From assembly GCF_900198835.1 (NCBI RefSeq), contig NZ_LT900021.1:930001-994000 (forward strand): DNA of 64,000 nucleotides, read 5' to 3'. Below the pieces are notes generated by a model that was not told the origin of the DNA, ran no database searches, and saw only the letters and a list, made by a program, of their open reading frames with translations. Both the position numbers and the translations under genes were made by a program. Source of the stretch: Thermococcus henrietii (GTDB taxonomy: Archaea; Methanobacteriota_B; Thermococci; Thermococcales; Thermococcaceae). Below are positions 42,457-50,720 of the stretch, piece by piece. How positions within the stretch are numbered: position 1 is the stretch's first letter; each line of letters starts with the position of its first letter.

Positions 42457-43278
42457 TTACCTCCTCTTAATCTTCCTTATGCGCTTCTCCTTTCTAATGA
42501 GGGTCGCCTCTCCGCCCGCTTCCTTTATGACGCGGAGGATTTCTTCAGCTATGCTCTCGAGAACCTCTTCCGCCTTGTAGTAGTCCGGGGCGGTTATGTC
42601 AATCCTGTACCTCGGAGCGCCCTGGTAGGTGAACTTGACGTCTATGTCCTTCTCCTCGTTGGCCCTGTCCCTGGCCCTAATCAGGGCCTCCTTGATTATC
42701 TCGATTCCGTTGGGCTTCGGAACGGTTATCTCGAACTCCGCATCGATGGTAACGGTCGGAATCTCGACGTAGGCCTCGATAATCGGCTTGAGCGCGTCGA
42801 GCCACTCATCTGGAATGAGGCCCTTCAGAACCTCAATTCCGTTCTGGGCGGCGTCCTCGAAGGCGGCGTAAACTTCTCCGTATTCCTCCTCGAGCGGAAC
42901 CCAGACCTCGCGCCAGGCCGTCTCGAAGTCCTTGCCTATCTTCTCGGCGGCCATCTTGAGGAGGTTCTCGGCCTTCTGAGCCCTCTTGTACTCCTGGAGC
43001 TTGGCCTTCCTCTGCTGCTGGTTCACCCTCTTGAGGCTCAGGTCTATGTGCCCCTTCTCAGGGTCAACGCGGATGACCTTGACGACTACCTTCTGGCCCT
43101 CCTTCACGTAGTCCCTGATGTTCTTGACCCAGGTTGGAGCAACCTCGCTTATGTGCATGAAGCCCTCCTTTCCGGGATACTCGTCAAGGGTGAGGAACGC
43201 TCCGTACGGGTGAATGTTCTTGACGGTAGCGACGACGAATTCTCCCTCCTCGGGAAACTCCTTGGCTTTCCTCGGCAT
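42457..43278 (-). CDS. eif2a: Translation initiation factor aIF2 subunit alpha
   Basis: A 273-residue factor that forms the aIF2 trimer bringing initiator tRNA to the ribosome. The N-terminal S1 domain is clear (GEFVVATVKNIHPYGAFLTL, then GKEGFMHISEVAPTWVKNIR and KVIRVDPEKGHIDLSLKRVN). The helical middle and the C-terminal alpha-beta domain (YRIDITAPDYYKAEEVL) follow. ATG 43278 (MPRKAKEFP) has GAGGTGG six bases before it. Confidence 0.96.
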   Translation of the reverse strand: MPRKAKEFPEEGEFVVATVKNIHPYGAFLTLDEYPGKEGFMHISEVAPTWVKNIRDYVKEGQKVVVKVIRVDPEKGHIDLSLKRVNQQQRKAKLQEYKRAQKAENLLKMAAEKIGKDFETAWREVWVPLEEEYGEVYAAFEDAAQNGIEVLKGLIPDEWLDALKPIIEAYVEIPTVTIDAEFEITVPKPNGIEIIKEALIRARDRANEEKDIDVKFTYQGAPRYRIDITAPDYYKAEEVLESIAEEILRVIKEAGGEATLIRKEKRIRKIKRR

Positions 43279-43362
43279 TCTAACCACCTCTAAATTTTTC
43301 TCTCCGGAAGGTTTACGAGAAGAGGTTTTTAAAAGTTTGGCGGGGAGTAAAAAGGAGGGAAA

Positions 43363-43560
43363 TCACTCGAGAACCTCGAGGATCTTGGCCTTGATGACGC
43401 CCTTACCACCGGTCGGCTCGACGAGAGTTGCACCGCAGACGAGACAGCGAACCTTCGTAGCCGGGTGGCTGAAGACTATCTGCTCGTTGCCGCAGTCAAT
43501 GCACTTGACGCGGAGGAACCTGCTCCTCGGCATCGGGATGAGGTTCTTCGGGAGCGCCAT
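43363..43560 (-). CDS. rps27e: 30S ribosomal protein S27e
   Basis: A 65-residue ribosomal protein. The zinc ribbon has [20 protein letters not shown] followed by CLVCGA, the canonical C4 site. The N-terminus [18 protein letters not shown] is typical for archaea. The start at 43560 is 3 bases after the L44e stop. It precedes eif2a in the same operon. Confidence 0.97.
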   Translation of the reverse strand: MALPKNLIPMPRSRFLRVKCIDCGNEQIVFSHPATKVRCLVCGATLVEPTGGKGVIKAKILEVLE

Positions 43561-43562
43561 GT

Positions 43563-43847
43563 TCACACCTCCACGAGCTCGAACTTCTTAACGCGGAAGC
43601 CCTTTCCTCTGGTGTGGGCCTTACCGCAGACGGTGCAGCGGAAGCGGAGGTCGAGCTTCTTGACCGGCTTCTCCCTTCCGGCTGGGTTCGGCCTCGGGAA
43701 ACCGCGGTAACCCTTGAGGATTCTGCGGAAGCGCCTCTGACCCTGGCTGAGCTCGCTCCTCGGCCTCTTCTTGACCTTCTCTACCTTGTGGATGGTGTGC
43801 TTCTTACAGTACGGGCAGTACGTCCTTATCTGCTTCGGGTACTTCAT
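43563..43847 (-). CDS. rpl44e: 50S ribosomal protein L44e
   Basis: A 94-residue ribosomal protein with two zinc-binding pairs, YCPYCKKHT near residue 10 and [17 protein letters not shown] near residue 72. The basic middle ([17 protein letters not shown]) contacts rRNA. ATG 43847 has GAGGTGAG ahead. It is the first gene of the L44e-S27e-aIF2alpha-Nop10-PAC2 operon. A hairpin with arms CCCGAGC/GCTCGGG lies upstream, around 43893-43923. Confidence 0.97.
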   Translation of the reverse strand: MKYPKQIRTYCPYCKKHTIHKVEKVKKRPRSELSQGQRRFRRILKGYRGFPRPNPAGREKPVKKLDLRFRCTVCGKAHTRGKGFRVKKFELVEV

Positions 43848-44013
43848 CTCACTCACCTCCACCGGGAGCCCGGCGGGTTCCTTAACGGATACCCCCGAGC
43901 CATGAGCCGATGATTAGCTCGGGTTCCCGGTTTGAGACGATGTTTAAAAAGCTTTTTCCCGGTTCCGAAACTTTTAAATACTAAATGTTACTAAAATGTC
44001 CCGGTGATGGGAA

Positions 44014-44577
44014 ATGAGGAGGATGATTGACCTCGTCAGGGAGGCAAAGAAGGTTGAAGAGAGGGCTGAGAGGGACTACCGGAAGCTCCTCAAAGAGCTC
44101 GATAAGCCGGAGTACGCCGATTTGAGGGGGCTTATTTTAAGGCTCGCAATAGACACGGCCTTCCACAAGCGCCTCATGGAAGCCCTTGAGAAGGCCTACA
44201 ACGACGCCATCAAGCTGGTGGAGGAGTACGCCGTCGAGAAGCCCAACGAGGACTTCGCCCTCATCCCGGGCGTTCCAACGATGGTCATGCCCCTCGGCTT
44301 CGGCCCGATTGGCGCCAGGATTCCGCCGGAGGAGATAATCGAGGAGTACCTCAAGGACTTCCCGACCGAGGTCGTTCTGCCGGACACCGAAGAGAAGCTC
44401 ATCGAGATTCTGAGGAAGTACGCTGAGGAAGAGGAGCAGATGAAGGAGCTCTACGAGGAGCTCTCAAGGAGGGCATTCCACCCGGTTGTGAGGGAGCTTG
44501 TGAAGGAGCTCAAGAGGAACGAGGAACAGCACGAGAGCCTCGTCAAGGGCCTCGTCGAGAAGTACTCTAAAGATTGA
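44014..44577 (+). CDS. Ferritin-like (rubrerythrin-related) helical protein
   Basis: A 187-residue helical protein. Helix pairs with Glu and His at metal-like spacing are seen: EERAERDYRKLLKEL with AIDTAFHKRLMEAL near the N-terminus, and EEEEQMKELYEELS with KRNEEQHESLVKG at the C-terminus. This is the four-helix pattern of ferritin-like proteins. Between the pairs a Pro/Gly-rich segment (IPGVPTMVMPLGFGPIGAR) breaks the bundle. Activity is unknown. ATG 44014 has GGTGATGG. The 3' end overlaps the convergent LysO gene by 11 bases. Confidence 0.65.
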   Translation: MRRMIDLVREAKKVEERAERDYRKLLKELDKPEYADLRGLILRLAIDTAFHKRLMEALEKAYNDAIKLVEEYAVEKPNEDFALIPGVPTMVMPLGFGPIGARIPPEEIIEEYLKDFPTEVVLPDTEEKLIEILRKYAEEEEQMKELYEELSRRAFHPVVRELVKELKRNEEQHESLVKGLVEKYSKD

Positions 44578-45148
44578 GTATCAGCGGAACTACGAAGGGA
44601 ACGACCGCGGTTAGAATGAAGCCGTGGACGAAGGCAACCAGTGCCACCTCCCTTCCTCCAAATTTTGTTATTATCGGCAGGGTTGTGTCCATCGTCGTTG
44701 CCCCGCCCATCACCACCGCCTTTTTTGGGTCGATTTTTCCGATTGCAATGGGGTAGAGCAGGATGGTCAGGATTTCCCTCATCAGGTTGCCGAGGAAGCC
44801 AACCGCACCGTAAACCGCTGAGTACTGTGCTATAAGAGGGCCCGTCAGCGAGTACCATCCACAGCCGGCCCCTATGGCGAGGCCCCACCTTGGCTCTATT
44901 CCAAGAATCAGCGACGCCAGCAGTCCGCCAAGAATTGAGCCCGTCAGTGTCAAAAACGGCAGGACGAGAGCCTTTCGTCCGACCTTTCTGAGCTCCTTAG
45001 CGTTGAAGTTCAGCCCGAGGTCCATCCCAATCAGGAATATGAGGACGTAGAGCATTAGCTCGTAGGCGTTCCCGAAGTCTGGACTGAGGAAGTGCCCCAC
45101 GAGCGTTCCAATGGTGAGCGATGCAAGGACGAGGTAGAGAAATCTCAC
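44567..45148 (-). CDS. LysO-type amino-acid exporter, C-terminal half
   Basis: A 193-residue membrane protein like the C-terminal domain of the lysine exporter LysO (YbjE, DUF340). LIFLIGMDLGLNFNAKELR, GAGCGWYSLTGPLIAQYSAV and GGATTMDTTLPIITKFGG match conserved parts, including the acidic Asp pair region. In E. coli these sequences and the next gene are one protein. Here they are two genes with a four-base overlap. Confidence 0.82.
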   Translation of the reverse strand: MRFLYLVLASLTIGTLVGHFLSPDFGNAYELMLYVLIFLIGMDLGLNFNAKELRKVGRKALVLPFLTLTGSILGGLLASLILGIEPRWGLAIGAGCGWYSLTGPLIAQYSAVYGAVGFLGNLMREILTILLYPIAIGKIDPKKAVVMGGATTMDTTLPIITKFGGREVALVAFVHGFILTAVVPFVVPLILNL

Positions 45149-45381
45149 CTGACCACCTCCGCGAGGAGAAGGCTACCGGCTATCGTCAGAACCGCGAAGA
45201 TGGCTGAAACGCCGAGGAGCCAGAGGCCGTTTACCTGGACTTCCCCGGTCTTGACCCCAAGGAAGAAAATCATTGCGAGTAGCGCGATGCTCGTGGGAGT
45301 TTCAAGGTTCGGCCTTTTTCCGGCCCTTTTCAGGAGGTAGCCCAGCAGAAGGCCGAGGATGAGCGGGATGAACACGTTCAT
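45145..45381 (-). CDS. LysO-type amino-acid exporter, N-terminal half
   Basis: A 78-residue protein with three membrane helices (FIPLILGLLLGYLLKRAG, IALLAMIFFLGVKTG, LLGVSAIFAVLTIAGSLLL). It corresponds to the first part of LysO and overlaps the second-half gene by ATGA, so the two polypeptides likely assemble. The start is ATG 45381. Confidence 0.78.
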   Translation of the reverse strand: MNVFIPLILGLLLGYLLKRAGKRPNLETPTSIALLAMIFFLGVKTGEVQVNGLWLLGVSAIFAVLTIAGSLLLAEVVR

Positions 45382-45612
45382 GCCTTAGATTTTGCTCTGA
45401 AGGTTAATAAAAGTATCGAATGGGCTCGGAGGGTGTTCACGTCATCATCTGTGAGCCCTCAGTTTGCTTGCTATTCTTCATCGCCCGGGAAGGCTTTGAG
45501 CGGGAGGTTTTAAACGTTTCCCGAAAATCCATCGCTTTACGGCCGTTTTCGGCGAAACTTTGAGACTCAAGGTTTTTATGATGAACGTCTCAACCTTCGG
45601 GTGGTGGTCGTT

Positions 45613-46812
45613 ATGATTAGGGCATCAGAGCGTGCAATGGGCGTTGAGTACGCGATTAGAGACGTTGTTCTCCCGGCGAGGGAGCTCGAGAAGAAGGGAA
45701 TAAAGGTCATAAGGCTCAACATCGGTGACCCCGGCAAGTACGACTTCCAGCCGCCGGAGCACATGCAGGAGGCTTACTGTCGCGCCATAAAGGAGGGCCA
45801 CAACTACTACGGGCCGAGCGAGGGTTTACCGGAGATGAGGGAGGCGGTCGTTAAGAGGGAGAAGTGGAAGAACGGCGTGGACATAACGCCGGACGACGTC
45901 CGCGTCACAACGGCCGTAACCGAGGCGCTCCAGCTCATATTCGGCTCGCTCCTTAACCCCGGCGACAACATACTCGTTCCAAGTCCAAGTTATCCCCCAT
46001 ACGTCGGCCTCGTCAAGTTTTACGGCGCCGAGCCGAGGGAGTACATGACCGTCGAGGAGAACGGATGGCAACCGGACATCGATGACATGAGGAAGCTGAT
46101 AGACGAGAGGACGAAGGCAATAGCCGTTATTAACCCTAACAACCCGACCGGGGCGCTCTACGAGAAAAAGACCGTCAAGGCGATACTCGATTTAGCTGGA
46201 GAGTACGACCTGCCGGTTATAAGCGACGAGATTTATGATTTGATGACCTACGAGGGCAAGCACGTTTCCCCCGGCTCGCTCACTAAGGACGTCCCGGTTA
46301 TAGTGATGAACGGACTCTCCAAGGTCTACTTCGCCACCGGCTGGCGTCTGGGCTACTTCTACTACGTTGACCCCGAGAACAAGCTCACGGAGCTTAGAGA
46401 GGCGATAGACAAGCTAATGCGCATAAGGATATGTCCGAACACCCCCGCGCAGTTCGCCGCTATAGCCGGCTTGACGGGTCCGATGGACTACCTTGAGGAG
46501 TACATGAAGAAGCTCCGCGAGAGGAGGGACTACATCTACAAGCGCATCAACGAGATTCCCGGTGTCAGCGCGGTCAAACCGCAGGGGGCGTTCTACATCT
46601 TCCCGAGGATTGAGGAGCGCTCGAAGTGGAAGAACGACAAGGAGTTCGTGCTCGATGCCCTCCACGAGGCGCACGTCCTCTTCGTCCACGGCTCCGGCTT
46701 CGGAAAGGCCGGTGACTGGCACTTCAGAATAGTCTTCCTCCCGCCGGTCGAGATACTCGAGGAGGCCATGGAGAAGTTCGAGGAGTTCATGAGAAAGAGG
46801 CTCGGGGCTTGA
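45613..46812 (+). CDS. PLP-dependent aminotransferase class I (alanine/aspartate aminotransferase type)
   Basis: A 399-residue fold-type I aminotransferase. RLNIGDPGKYDFQPPEHM near the N-terminus, INPNNPTGALYEKK near residue 173, SDEIYDLMTYEGK near residue 205 and the PLP-binding NGLSKVYFATGWRLGYF near residue 235 are all intact. The sequence is very like the alanine aminotransferase of Pyrococcus furiosus. That enzyme also converts pyruvate to alanine as a sink for reductant, which fits a fermentative life. ATG 45613 (MIRASERAMGVEYA) is preferred over GTG 45601. Confidence 0.9.
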   Translation: MIRASERAMGVEYAIRDVVLPARELEKKGIKVIRLNIGDPGKYDFQPPEHMQEAYCRAIKEGHNYYGPSEGLPEMREAVVKREKWKNGVDITPDDVRVTTAVTEALQLIFGSLLNPGDNILVPSPSYPPYVGLVKFYGAEPREYMTVEENGWQPDIDDMRKLIDERTKAIAVINPNNPTGALYEKKTVKAILDLAGEYDLPVISDEIYDLMTYEGKHVSPGSLTKDVPVIVMNGLSKVYFATGWRLGYFYYVDPENKLTELREAIDKLMRIRICPNTPAQFAAIAGLTGPMDYLEEYMKKLRERRDYIYKRINEIPGVSAVKPQGAFYIFPRIEERSKWKNDKEFVLDALHEAHVLFVHGSGFGKAGDWHFRIVFLPPVEILEEAMEKFEEFMRKRLGA

Positions 46813-46820
46813 TGCCCCGT

Positions 46821-47024
46821 TTATCCCCCTGAAACAACGGGGATTACCTCCACTTCAGTTCCGTCCTCGACTCTCTCGTCCTCAAGGACTACCCTTCCAT
46901 TAATCCTCGCTATGGCGCTTTCAGTATTGAAGCCGACCTCTCTGAGGACGTCAGCTATCGTCATGCCTTTCCTCCATTCGATTTCCCTCTCTATTCCCCT
47001 TCCGAGGACCCTCACCCTAATCAT
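46821..47024 (-). CDS. MoaD/ThiS-like ubiquitin-fold sulfur carrier
   Basis: A 67-residue beta-grasp protein ending in Gly-Gly (VEVIPVVSGG), the reactive end of MoaD, ThiS and archaeal SAMP modifiers. MTIADVLREVGFNTESAIAR and INGRVVLEDERVEDGTEVE are the usual core. It could give sulfur to tungstopterin, thiolate tRNA, or tag proteins; the sequence alone does not decide. The start is ATG 47024; GTG 47027 is an alternative. The region upstream up to the tRNA genes is non-coding. Confidence 0.85.
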   Translation of the reverse strand: MIRVRVLGRGIEREIEWRKGMTIADVLREVGFNTESAIARINGRVVLEDERVEDGTEVEVIPVVSGG

Positions 47025-47133
47025 CACAACCACCGATGGACGTATCCTCTCCAGTCTTATAAACTCCACTGGCCAATGATGAGCGGTCGGCCCGGCACCG
47101 AGAGGTGCGGAGGGCCACCACTTCTGAGGCCAG

Positions 47134-47157
47134 CAAGCTTTGCTTGCGCAAAGCTTG
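47134..47157. repeat. Hairpin CAAGCTTTGC-ttgc-GCAAAGCTTG, copy A
   Basis: A perfect 10-bp inverted repeat with a 4-base loop, followed by ACCAAAAGG. A related hairpin with changed but still pairing arms, also followed by ACCAAAAG, lies at 63499-63519. Confidence 0.75.
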
Positions 47158-47389
47158 ACCAAAAGGGGTAAACCCCCCCAGAACTGGCAACGGAAGAGTT
47201 ACATGCCTTTTACATAATCCGTCAGTGAGAGGTTCACATTCATACGGGCTTGGAGGTGTTTAAACTCGAAACGCGCCCGGAGGGCGCTAATGAAGGAAAC
47301 ACGTTCAAGAATGGCAAATTTAAGAGCAAACCCACCCGAAAATGAACCCTTTAAAAAAGCATGCTTCACTTTGATGAAACTTTGCCCAC

Positions 47390-47406
47390 AGCCTTTAAGA
47401 AAGGCT
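47390..47406. repeat. Hairpin AGCCTTT-aag-AAAGGCT, copy A
   Basis: A perfect 7-bp inverted repeat followed by GGCGA. The counterpart at 63476-63492 has arms AGCCTT/AAGGCT with a different loop, also followed by GGCGA. Confidence 0.7.
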
Positions 47407-47659
47407 GGCGAAATAAGCGCCCTTTTTACCAAAGAGCAAGAGGTCAGTCGTGCACTAACAAAAGAGCAACCAGCGGGGGTTTAACACTACACCAAAACTC
47501 CTTGAGATAGTTTCAACTTATTTTTGGCGTCCTCCGGACGCCGTTTGTAGAGTGAAACCCTTTTGAAAGAGCAAGTCAAAAAGAAACTCCTTTACAACTG
47601 CCGAATTTCAAAAGGGGCACCTTATCTTCCGCCAGCGCTTTCGTCAGAAAGGGCTGTAA

Positions 47660-47737
47660 TGGTGGGCCCGGGGGGCTTTGAACCCCCGACCACGCGGTTA
47701 TGAGCCGCGCGCTCTGACCAGGCTGAGCTACGGGCCC
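47660..47737 (-). tRNA. tRNA-Met (CAT)
   Basis: Read on the minus strand, a 75-nt tRNA body with acceptor GGGCCCG/CGGGCCC, D-arm GTAGCTCAGCCTGGTCAGAG, anticodon loop CTCATAA and T-arm GGTTCAAAGCC, followed by encoded CCA. The anticodon is CAT. The sequence looks like elongator tRNA-Met; an Ile2 tRNA (CAT, modified C34) cannot be excluded from sequence alone. Confidence 0.92.
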
Positions 47738-47742
47738 ACTGA

Positions 47743-47818
47743 TGGCGCCGCCGCCCGGATTCGAACCGGGGACCGCCGGATTAACAGTCCGGCGCTCTAC
47801 CAACTAAGCTACGGCGGC
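47743..47818 (-). tRNA. tRNA-Asn (GTT)
   Basis: On the minus strand, a 73-nt tRNA with acceptor GCCGCCG/CGGCGGC, D-arm GTAGCTTAGTTGGTAGAG, anticodon loop CTGTTAA and T-arm GGTTCGAATCC, discriminator G and encoded CCA. The anticodon GTT assigns Asn. It is five bases from tRNA-Met on the same strand, so they are probably co-transcribed. Confidence 0.95.
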
Positions 47819-47915
47819 TCGACCCAATGTAGGGGATACAAGGGACGTTTATAAATTTTGCGGTTGGAGCGGGGAAAAGGTTTTTAACTCCTGGCGGAAT
47901 CCCTAAAGCGAGCCT

Positions 47916-47989
47916 GCCCCGGTAGCCTAGCCTGGCGGGGCGGCGGACTTGTAATCCGCCGGTCGCGGGTTCAAATCCCGCCCGGGGCT
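47916..47989 (+). tRNA. tRNA-Thr (TGT)
   Basis: A 74-nt tRNA with acceptor GCCCCGG/CCGGGGC, D-arm TAGCCTAGCCTGGCGGGG, anticodon loop CTTGTAA and T-arm GGTTCAAATCC. The anticodon TGT assigns Thr. Discriminator T is followed by TCA, so CCA is not encoded, in contrast to the other tRNAs here. It is divergent from tRNA-Asn and tRNA-Met. Confidence 0.95.
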
Positions 47990-47993
47990 TCAT

Positions 47994-48614
47994 TCACTTC
48001 TCGAGCAGAGCCTCAACGAGTGCAACAATCTGCCTGTGGACACCATCAACGTCCTCCAGTGCGTTGACGATTTTAATCTCAGGAAAGCGCTCCGCGAGCT
48101 TTAGGTAGTTTTCGCGAACCTTCTTCTGAAGCTCCACTATCTTGTCGAACTCGGTCTTTATGCTCCTCCTGCTTATGCGCTTCATGCTCTCCTTGACGGG
48201 AAGGTCGAGGAGCAGAACGAGGTCGGGCCTTATTGCAAAGCGGTTGAGGTCTATCAGCCACTCAAGGTCGAGTCCCCTCGCCCATTGGTATGCAAGGGAG
48301 GAGTAGAAGTATCGGTCCGAAATCACAACCTTTCCGGATTCGAGCGCGGGTTTTATGAGCTTGTCAACGTGTTCGGCCCTGTCCGCCGCGAAGAGTAAAG
48401 CCTCGGCCTCGTGGCTTATTTTAGCCCCGTCAATGATTCCCTCCCTTCCACCCGTCAAAACGAGCTTCCTGATGAGCTTGCCGAAGGGAGTGTCCGTCGG
48501 TTCCTTGGTGAGAACGACCTCGTAACCCTTTTCTTCAAACCACAGCTTGAGCAGCTTTGCCTGGGTTGACTTTCCAGCGCCGTCTATGCCCTCAAGCACA
48601 ATGAATATCCCCAA
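47994..48614 (-). CDS. tmk: Thymidylate kinase
   Basis: A 206-residue kinase that turns dTMP into dTDP. The P-loop [16 protein letters not shown] is at the N-terminus, the DR(Y/H) motif is [20 protein letters not shown] near residue 95, and the LID region has [12 protein letters not shown] chose TTG 48614 (MGIFIVLEG) because GGTGAC lies five bases upstream. The stop is four bases from the end of tRNA-Thr on the other strand. Confidence 0.93.
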   Translation of the reverse strand: MGIFIVLEGIDGAGKSTQAKLLKLWFEEKGYEVVLTKEPTDTPFGKLIRKLVLTGGREGIIDGAKISHEAEALLFAADRAEHVDKLIKPALESGKVVISDRYFYSSLAYQWARGLDLEWLIDLNRFAIRPDLVLLLDLPVKESMKRISRRSIKTEFDKIVELQKKVRENYLKLAERFPEIKIVNALEDVDGVHRQIVALVEALLEK

Positions 48615-48677
48615 GCCCGTCACCCCCAAAATGGAAGAACGTGTAAACCCCTCGGTGAGGGGCTTATAAAACTGCCG

Positions 48678-49391
48678 TTAGAGCCTTTTGAGGTAGTCGA
48701 AGAGGGACCACATACTCATGAATTCCTTCCGCTCGCCGTCCTTGTAGAACTCAACGACGCCATCGGGTCTAAAGCGCATTCCAAAGTCGTAGTCGCCTTT
48801 GCTCAGCTTGTGGAGGAAGACCTCCTTGGGCTTCGGTGGCAGGTAGCTGGTCATCATGTCGTTCATGAGCTCGACCTCGAAGCCAAAGTGCTCGTTCATC
48901 CTTGGGAAGAAGAGCACCGCAGGGGTGTTCATTGCATCAACGAGGGCTTTTCCCTCAAGCTTGAAGTTGTAGTGCTTGAAGACGTCGTGCATGAAGTCGT
49001 CAAGGGCGTTGGGGTAGTAGACCGTCGCACCGATATCGTTGGGCTGGGCCTCGATGAAGCTCCTGCTCTCGAGGATGGCGTTTATCTCGTCGACGTCGAT
49101 TCCACTGACGTAGACGCGGACGCCCCCGTAGTAGTAGACGTACGCAAGGGGGAGGCCCTTCTTATGGGCGAAGTCCTTGAGTGCTATGAGCGGAATCAGG
49201 CGGACGTCCATTATTGTTGAACCGGTGCTGACTATGCCAACAACCATCGCCCTCTTTCCATAGCGTGAGATGGCCCTTCCGTCCCTGCCCACTATTATCG
49301 TACCATGGGAAACGGTTCCTATGGCCCTTCCAAGGAGGGCAAGCTCCTCGGGATTAAACCTCTGCGAATAATACACTTCCACTTCCACCAC
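48678..49391 (-). CDS. Degenerate phosphomannomutase-like protein (phosphohexomutase N-terminal domains only)
   Basis: A protein of up to 237 residues. GTIIVGRDGRAISRYGKRAM and VVGIVSTGSTIMDVRLIPLI follow the start of alpha-D-phosphohexomutases. The phosphoserine loop (TASHNP in active enzymes, e.g. manB at 32593) is replaced by YYYGGVRVYVSG, and the Mg, sugar-binding and phosphate-binding domains are missing or altered. It is therefore probably not a mutase but a regulatory or structural partner. It starts 1 base after the stop of the sugar nucleotidyltransferase gene. The start is GTG; 49391, 49388 and 49382 are all possible. Confidence 0.7.
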   Translation of the reverse strand: MVEVEVYYSQRFNPEELALLGRAIGTVSHGTIIVGRDGRAISRYGKRAMVVGIVSTGSTIMDVRLIPLIALKDFAHKKGLPLAYVYYYGGVRVYVSGIDVDEINAILESRSFIEAQPNDIGATVYYPNALDDFMHDVFKHYNFKLEGKALVDAMNTPAVLFFPRMNEHFGFEVELMNDMMTSYLPPKPKEVFLHKLSKGDYDFGMRFRPDGVVEFYKDGERKEFMSMWSLFDYLKRL

Positions 49392-49392
49392 C

Positions 49393-50478
49393 TCAATCTG
49401 GGAGTATTATACTCTCCCGACCAATCCTTGACTCGACCCAAATCTTCACGTTCGAGCCTATCTTGCTGAAGTCCTCGATGAGCGTGTTGTCGCCGATGAC
49501 GCTACCGGGCTGTATGACGACGCCCTTGCCTATGTGAACGTTTTCTCCTATTATGGCCTCCTTTATCTCGGCACCGTCCTCGATGGTCACGCCTGAAAAG
49601 ATTACCGAGCGTTCAATTTTAACGTTTCTGCCTATCTCAACGTCATCACCAATGACCGCGAAGCCCCTGATTTCCGGCTTCCGCAGAACGCAACGCCTGC
49701 CAGTGTAGAGCGCCCCACCGTACTCAAGGTTGCCCTTAAGGCTTTCGGTCTTCACCTGAGGCAGGAGGAGCCGTCCGAGGAACACATCTTCCGTCGCCTG
49801 AAGGTAGCTCGACGGCCTTCCGACGTCGTTCCAGTACTCCTTGAAGGGGAACCCGTAGAGCGGGAGGTCGTTTTCGAGCATCCTCGGGAAGAGGTCCTTG
49901 GAAAAGTCGAAGTTCTTGTTCTTGGGGACGTGGTCGAACGCTTCCGGCTCAAAGACATATATGCCAGCGTTGACGAGGTTGCTGAAGACCTCTTCCGGTC
50001 TGGGCTTTTCCTTGAACTGCTGAATCCTGCCGTCCTCGTCTATTATCGCTATGCCGTACTGCGTTGGGTCGTCAACCTCCGAGAGGGCTATCGTAGCGAG
50101 GGCCTTTTTCTTTTTGTGGTACTCGTAGAGCGCCCGCAGGTCGAGGTTCGTGAGAACGTCGCTTGAGACGACAAAGAACGTATCGTCCATGTGCTTGACG
50201 ACCTTCTTGGTGGCACCGGCCGTTCCGAGCTTCACGTTGTCCTTGTTGGAGTAGTGAATCTCTATCCCCCACTCGCTTCCGTCGCCGAAGTAGTCGATTA
50301 TGCGCTCCTTAAGGTAGCCGACTAGAACGTAAACCTCATCGACCCCGGCCTCGATGAGGCTCTGGAGGGCGTACTCCATCAGGGGTCTGTTGAAGAATGG
50401 TATCATGGGTTTTGGCCTGTAAACCGTCAGCGGGAGAAGCCTCGTTCCCTTGCCTCCGGCCAAAATCACTGCCTTCAT
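49393..50478 (-). CDS. Sugar-phosphate nucleotidyltransferase with left-handed beta-helix (GDP-mannose pyrophosphorylase/GlmU-like)
   Basis: A 361-residue protein. The N-terminal domain has MKAVILAGGKGTRLLPLTVY and RPKPMIPFFNRPLMEYAL, the nucleotidyltransferase signature, and VVSSDVLTNLDL. The C-terminal ~110 residues are hexapeptide repeats (VIGDDVEIGRNVKIERSVIF, IIGENVHIGKGVVIQPG). Archaeal and eukaryotic GDP-mannose pyrophosphorylases share this layout. A related bacterial fusion continues into a phosphomannomutase-like domain, which here is the next gene. The specific sugar is uncertain. ATG 50478 is fixed by MKAVILAGG. Confidence 0.85.
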   Translation of the reverse strand: MKAVILAGGKGTRLLPLTVYRPKPMIPFFNRPLMEYALQSLIEAGVDEVYVLVGYLKERIIDYFGDGSEWGIEIHYSNKDNVKLGTAGATKKVVKHMDDTFFVVSSDVLTNLDLRALYEYHKKKKALATIALSEVDDPTQYGIAIIDEDGRIQQFKEKPRPEEVFSNLVNAGIYVFEPEAFDHVPKNKNFDFSKDLFPRMLENDLPLYGFPFKEYWNDVGRPSSYLQATEDVFLGRLLLPQVKTESLKGNLEYGGALYTGRRCVLRKPEIRGFAVIGDDVEIGRNVKIERSVIFSGVTIEDGAEIKEAIIGENVHIGKGVVIQPGSVIGDNTLIEDFSKIGSNVKIWVESRIGRESIILPD

Positions 50479-50720
50479 CTTGCACCGCACCGCTTTATTG
50501 TATCACTCCCAGTTAAAATACTTTGCGCCCGTCGTCGTTCATTCACATGGATGCGTCCATAAGCCCACTGATGACCATTACTCGGTGCATGAGTTGACAA
50601 CTCTGCCCAAAAAATTCGACGTTACATCAGACAATGGCCCTTTAATCGCCCAGTTGATGGTCACAACGACGAAGGAACTTTAAATAGGTAAGATGCACAC
50701 ATCCGATGGAGGCGACAAAA

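Larger units (their letters stand above)
47025..47659. other. 635-bp non-coding region with hairpin repeats
   Basis: No credible gene is seen between the MoaD-like gene and tRNA-Met. The region holds several short inverted repeats, and blocks also present at 63420-63670 before the second tRNA group: CAAGCTTTGC...GCAAAGCTTGACC, AGCCTTT...AAAGGCT, TTTGATGAAACTTTGCC and CCAGCGCTTTCGTCAGAAAG. Repeats of the word AAAGAGCAA occur around 47431, 47460 and 47565. Open frames here are short and lack ribosome binding sites. Confidence 0.6.

Noticed and set aside
45440-45480. C/D box sRNA on the minus strand (GATGATGA near 45448-45455)
   Set aside because: A C-box-like sequence is present, but no CTGA D box or second box pair lies at a suitable distance.
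47025-47659. A CRISPR array in the repeat-rich region before tRNA-Met
   Set aside because: Repeats are few, of different sequence and not regularly spaced; no cas genes occur in the window.
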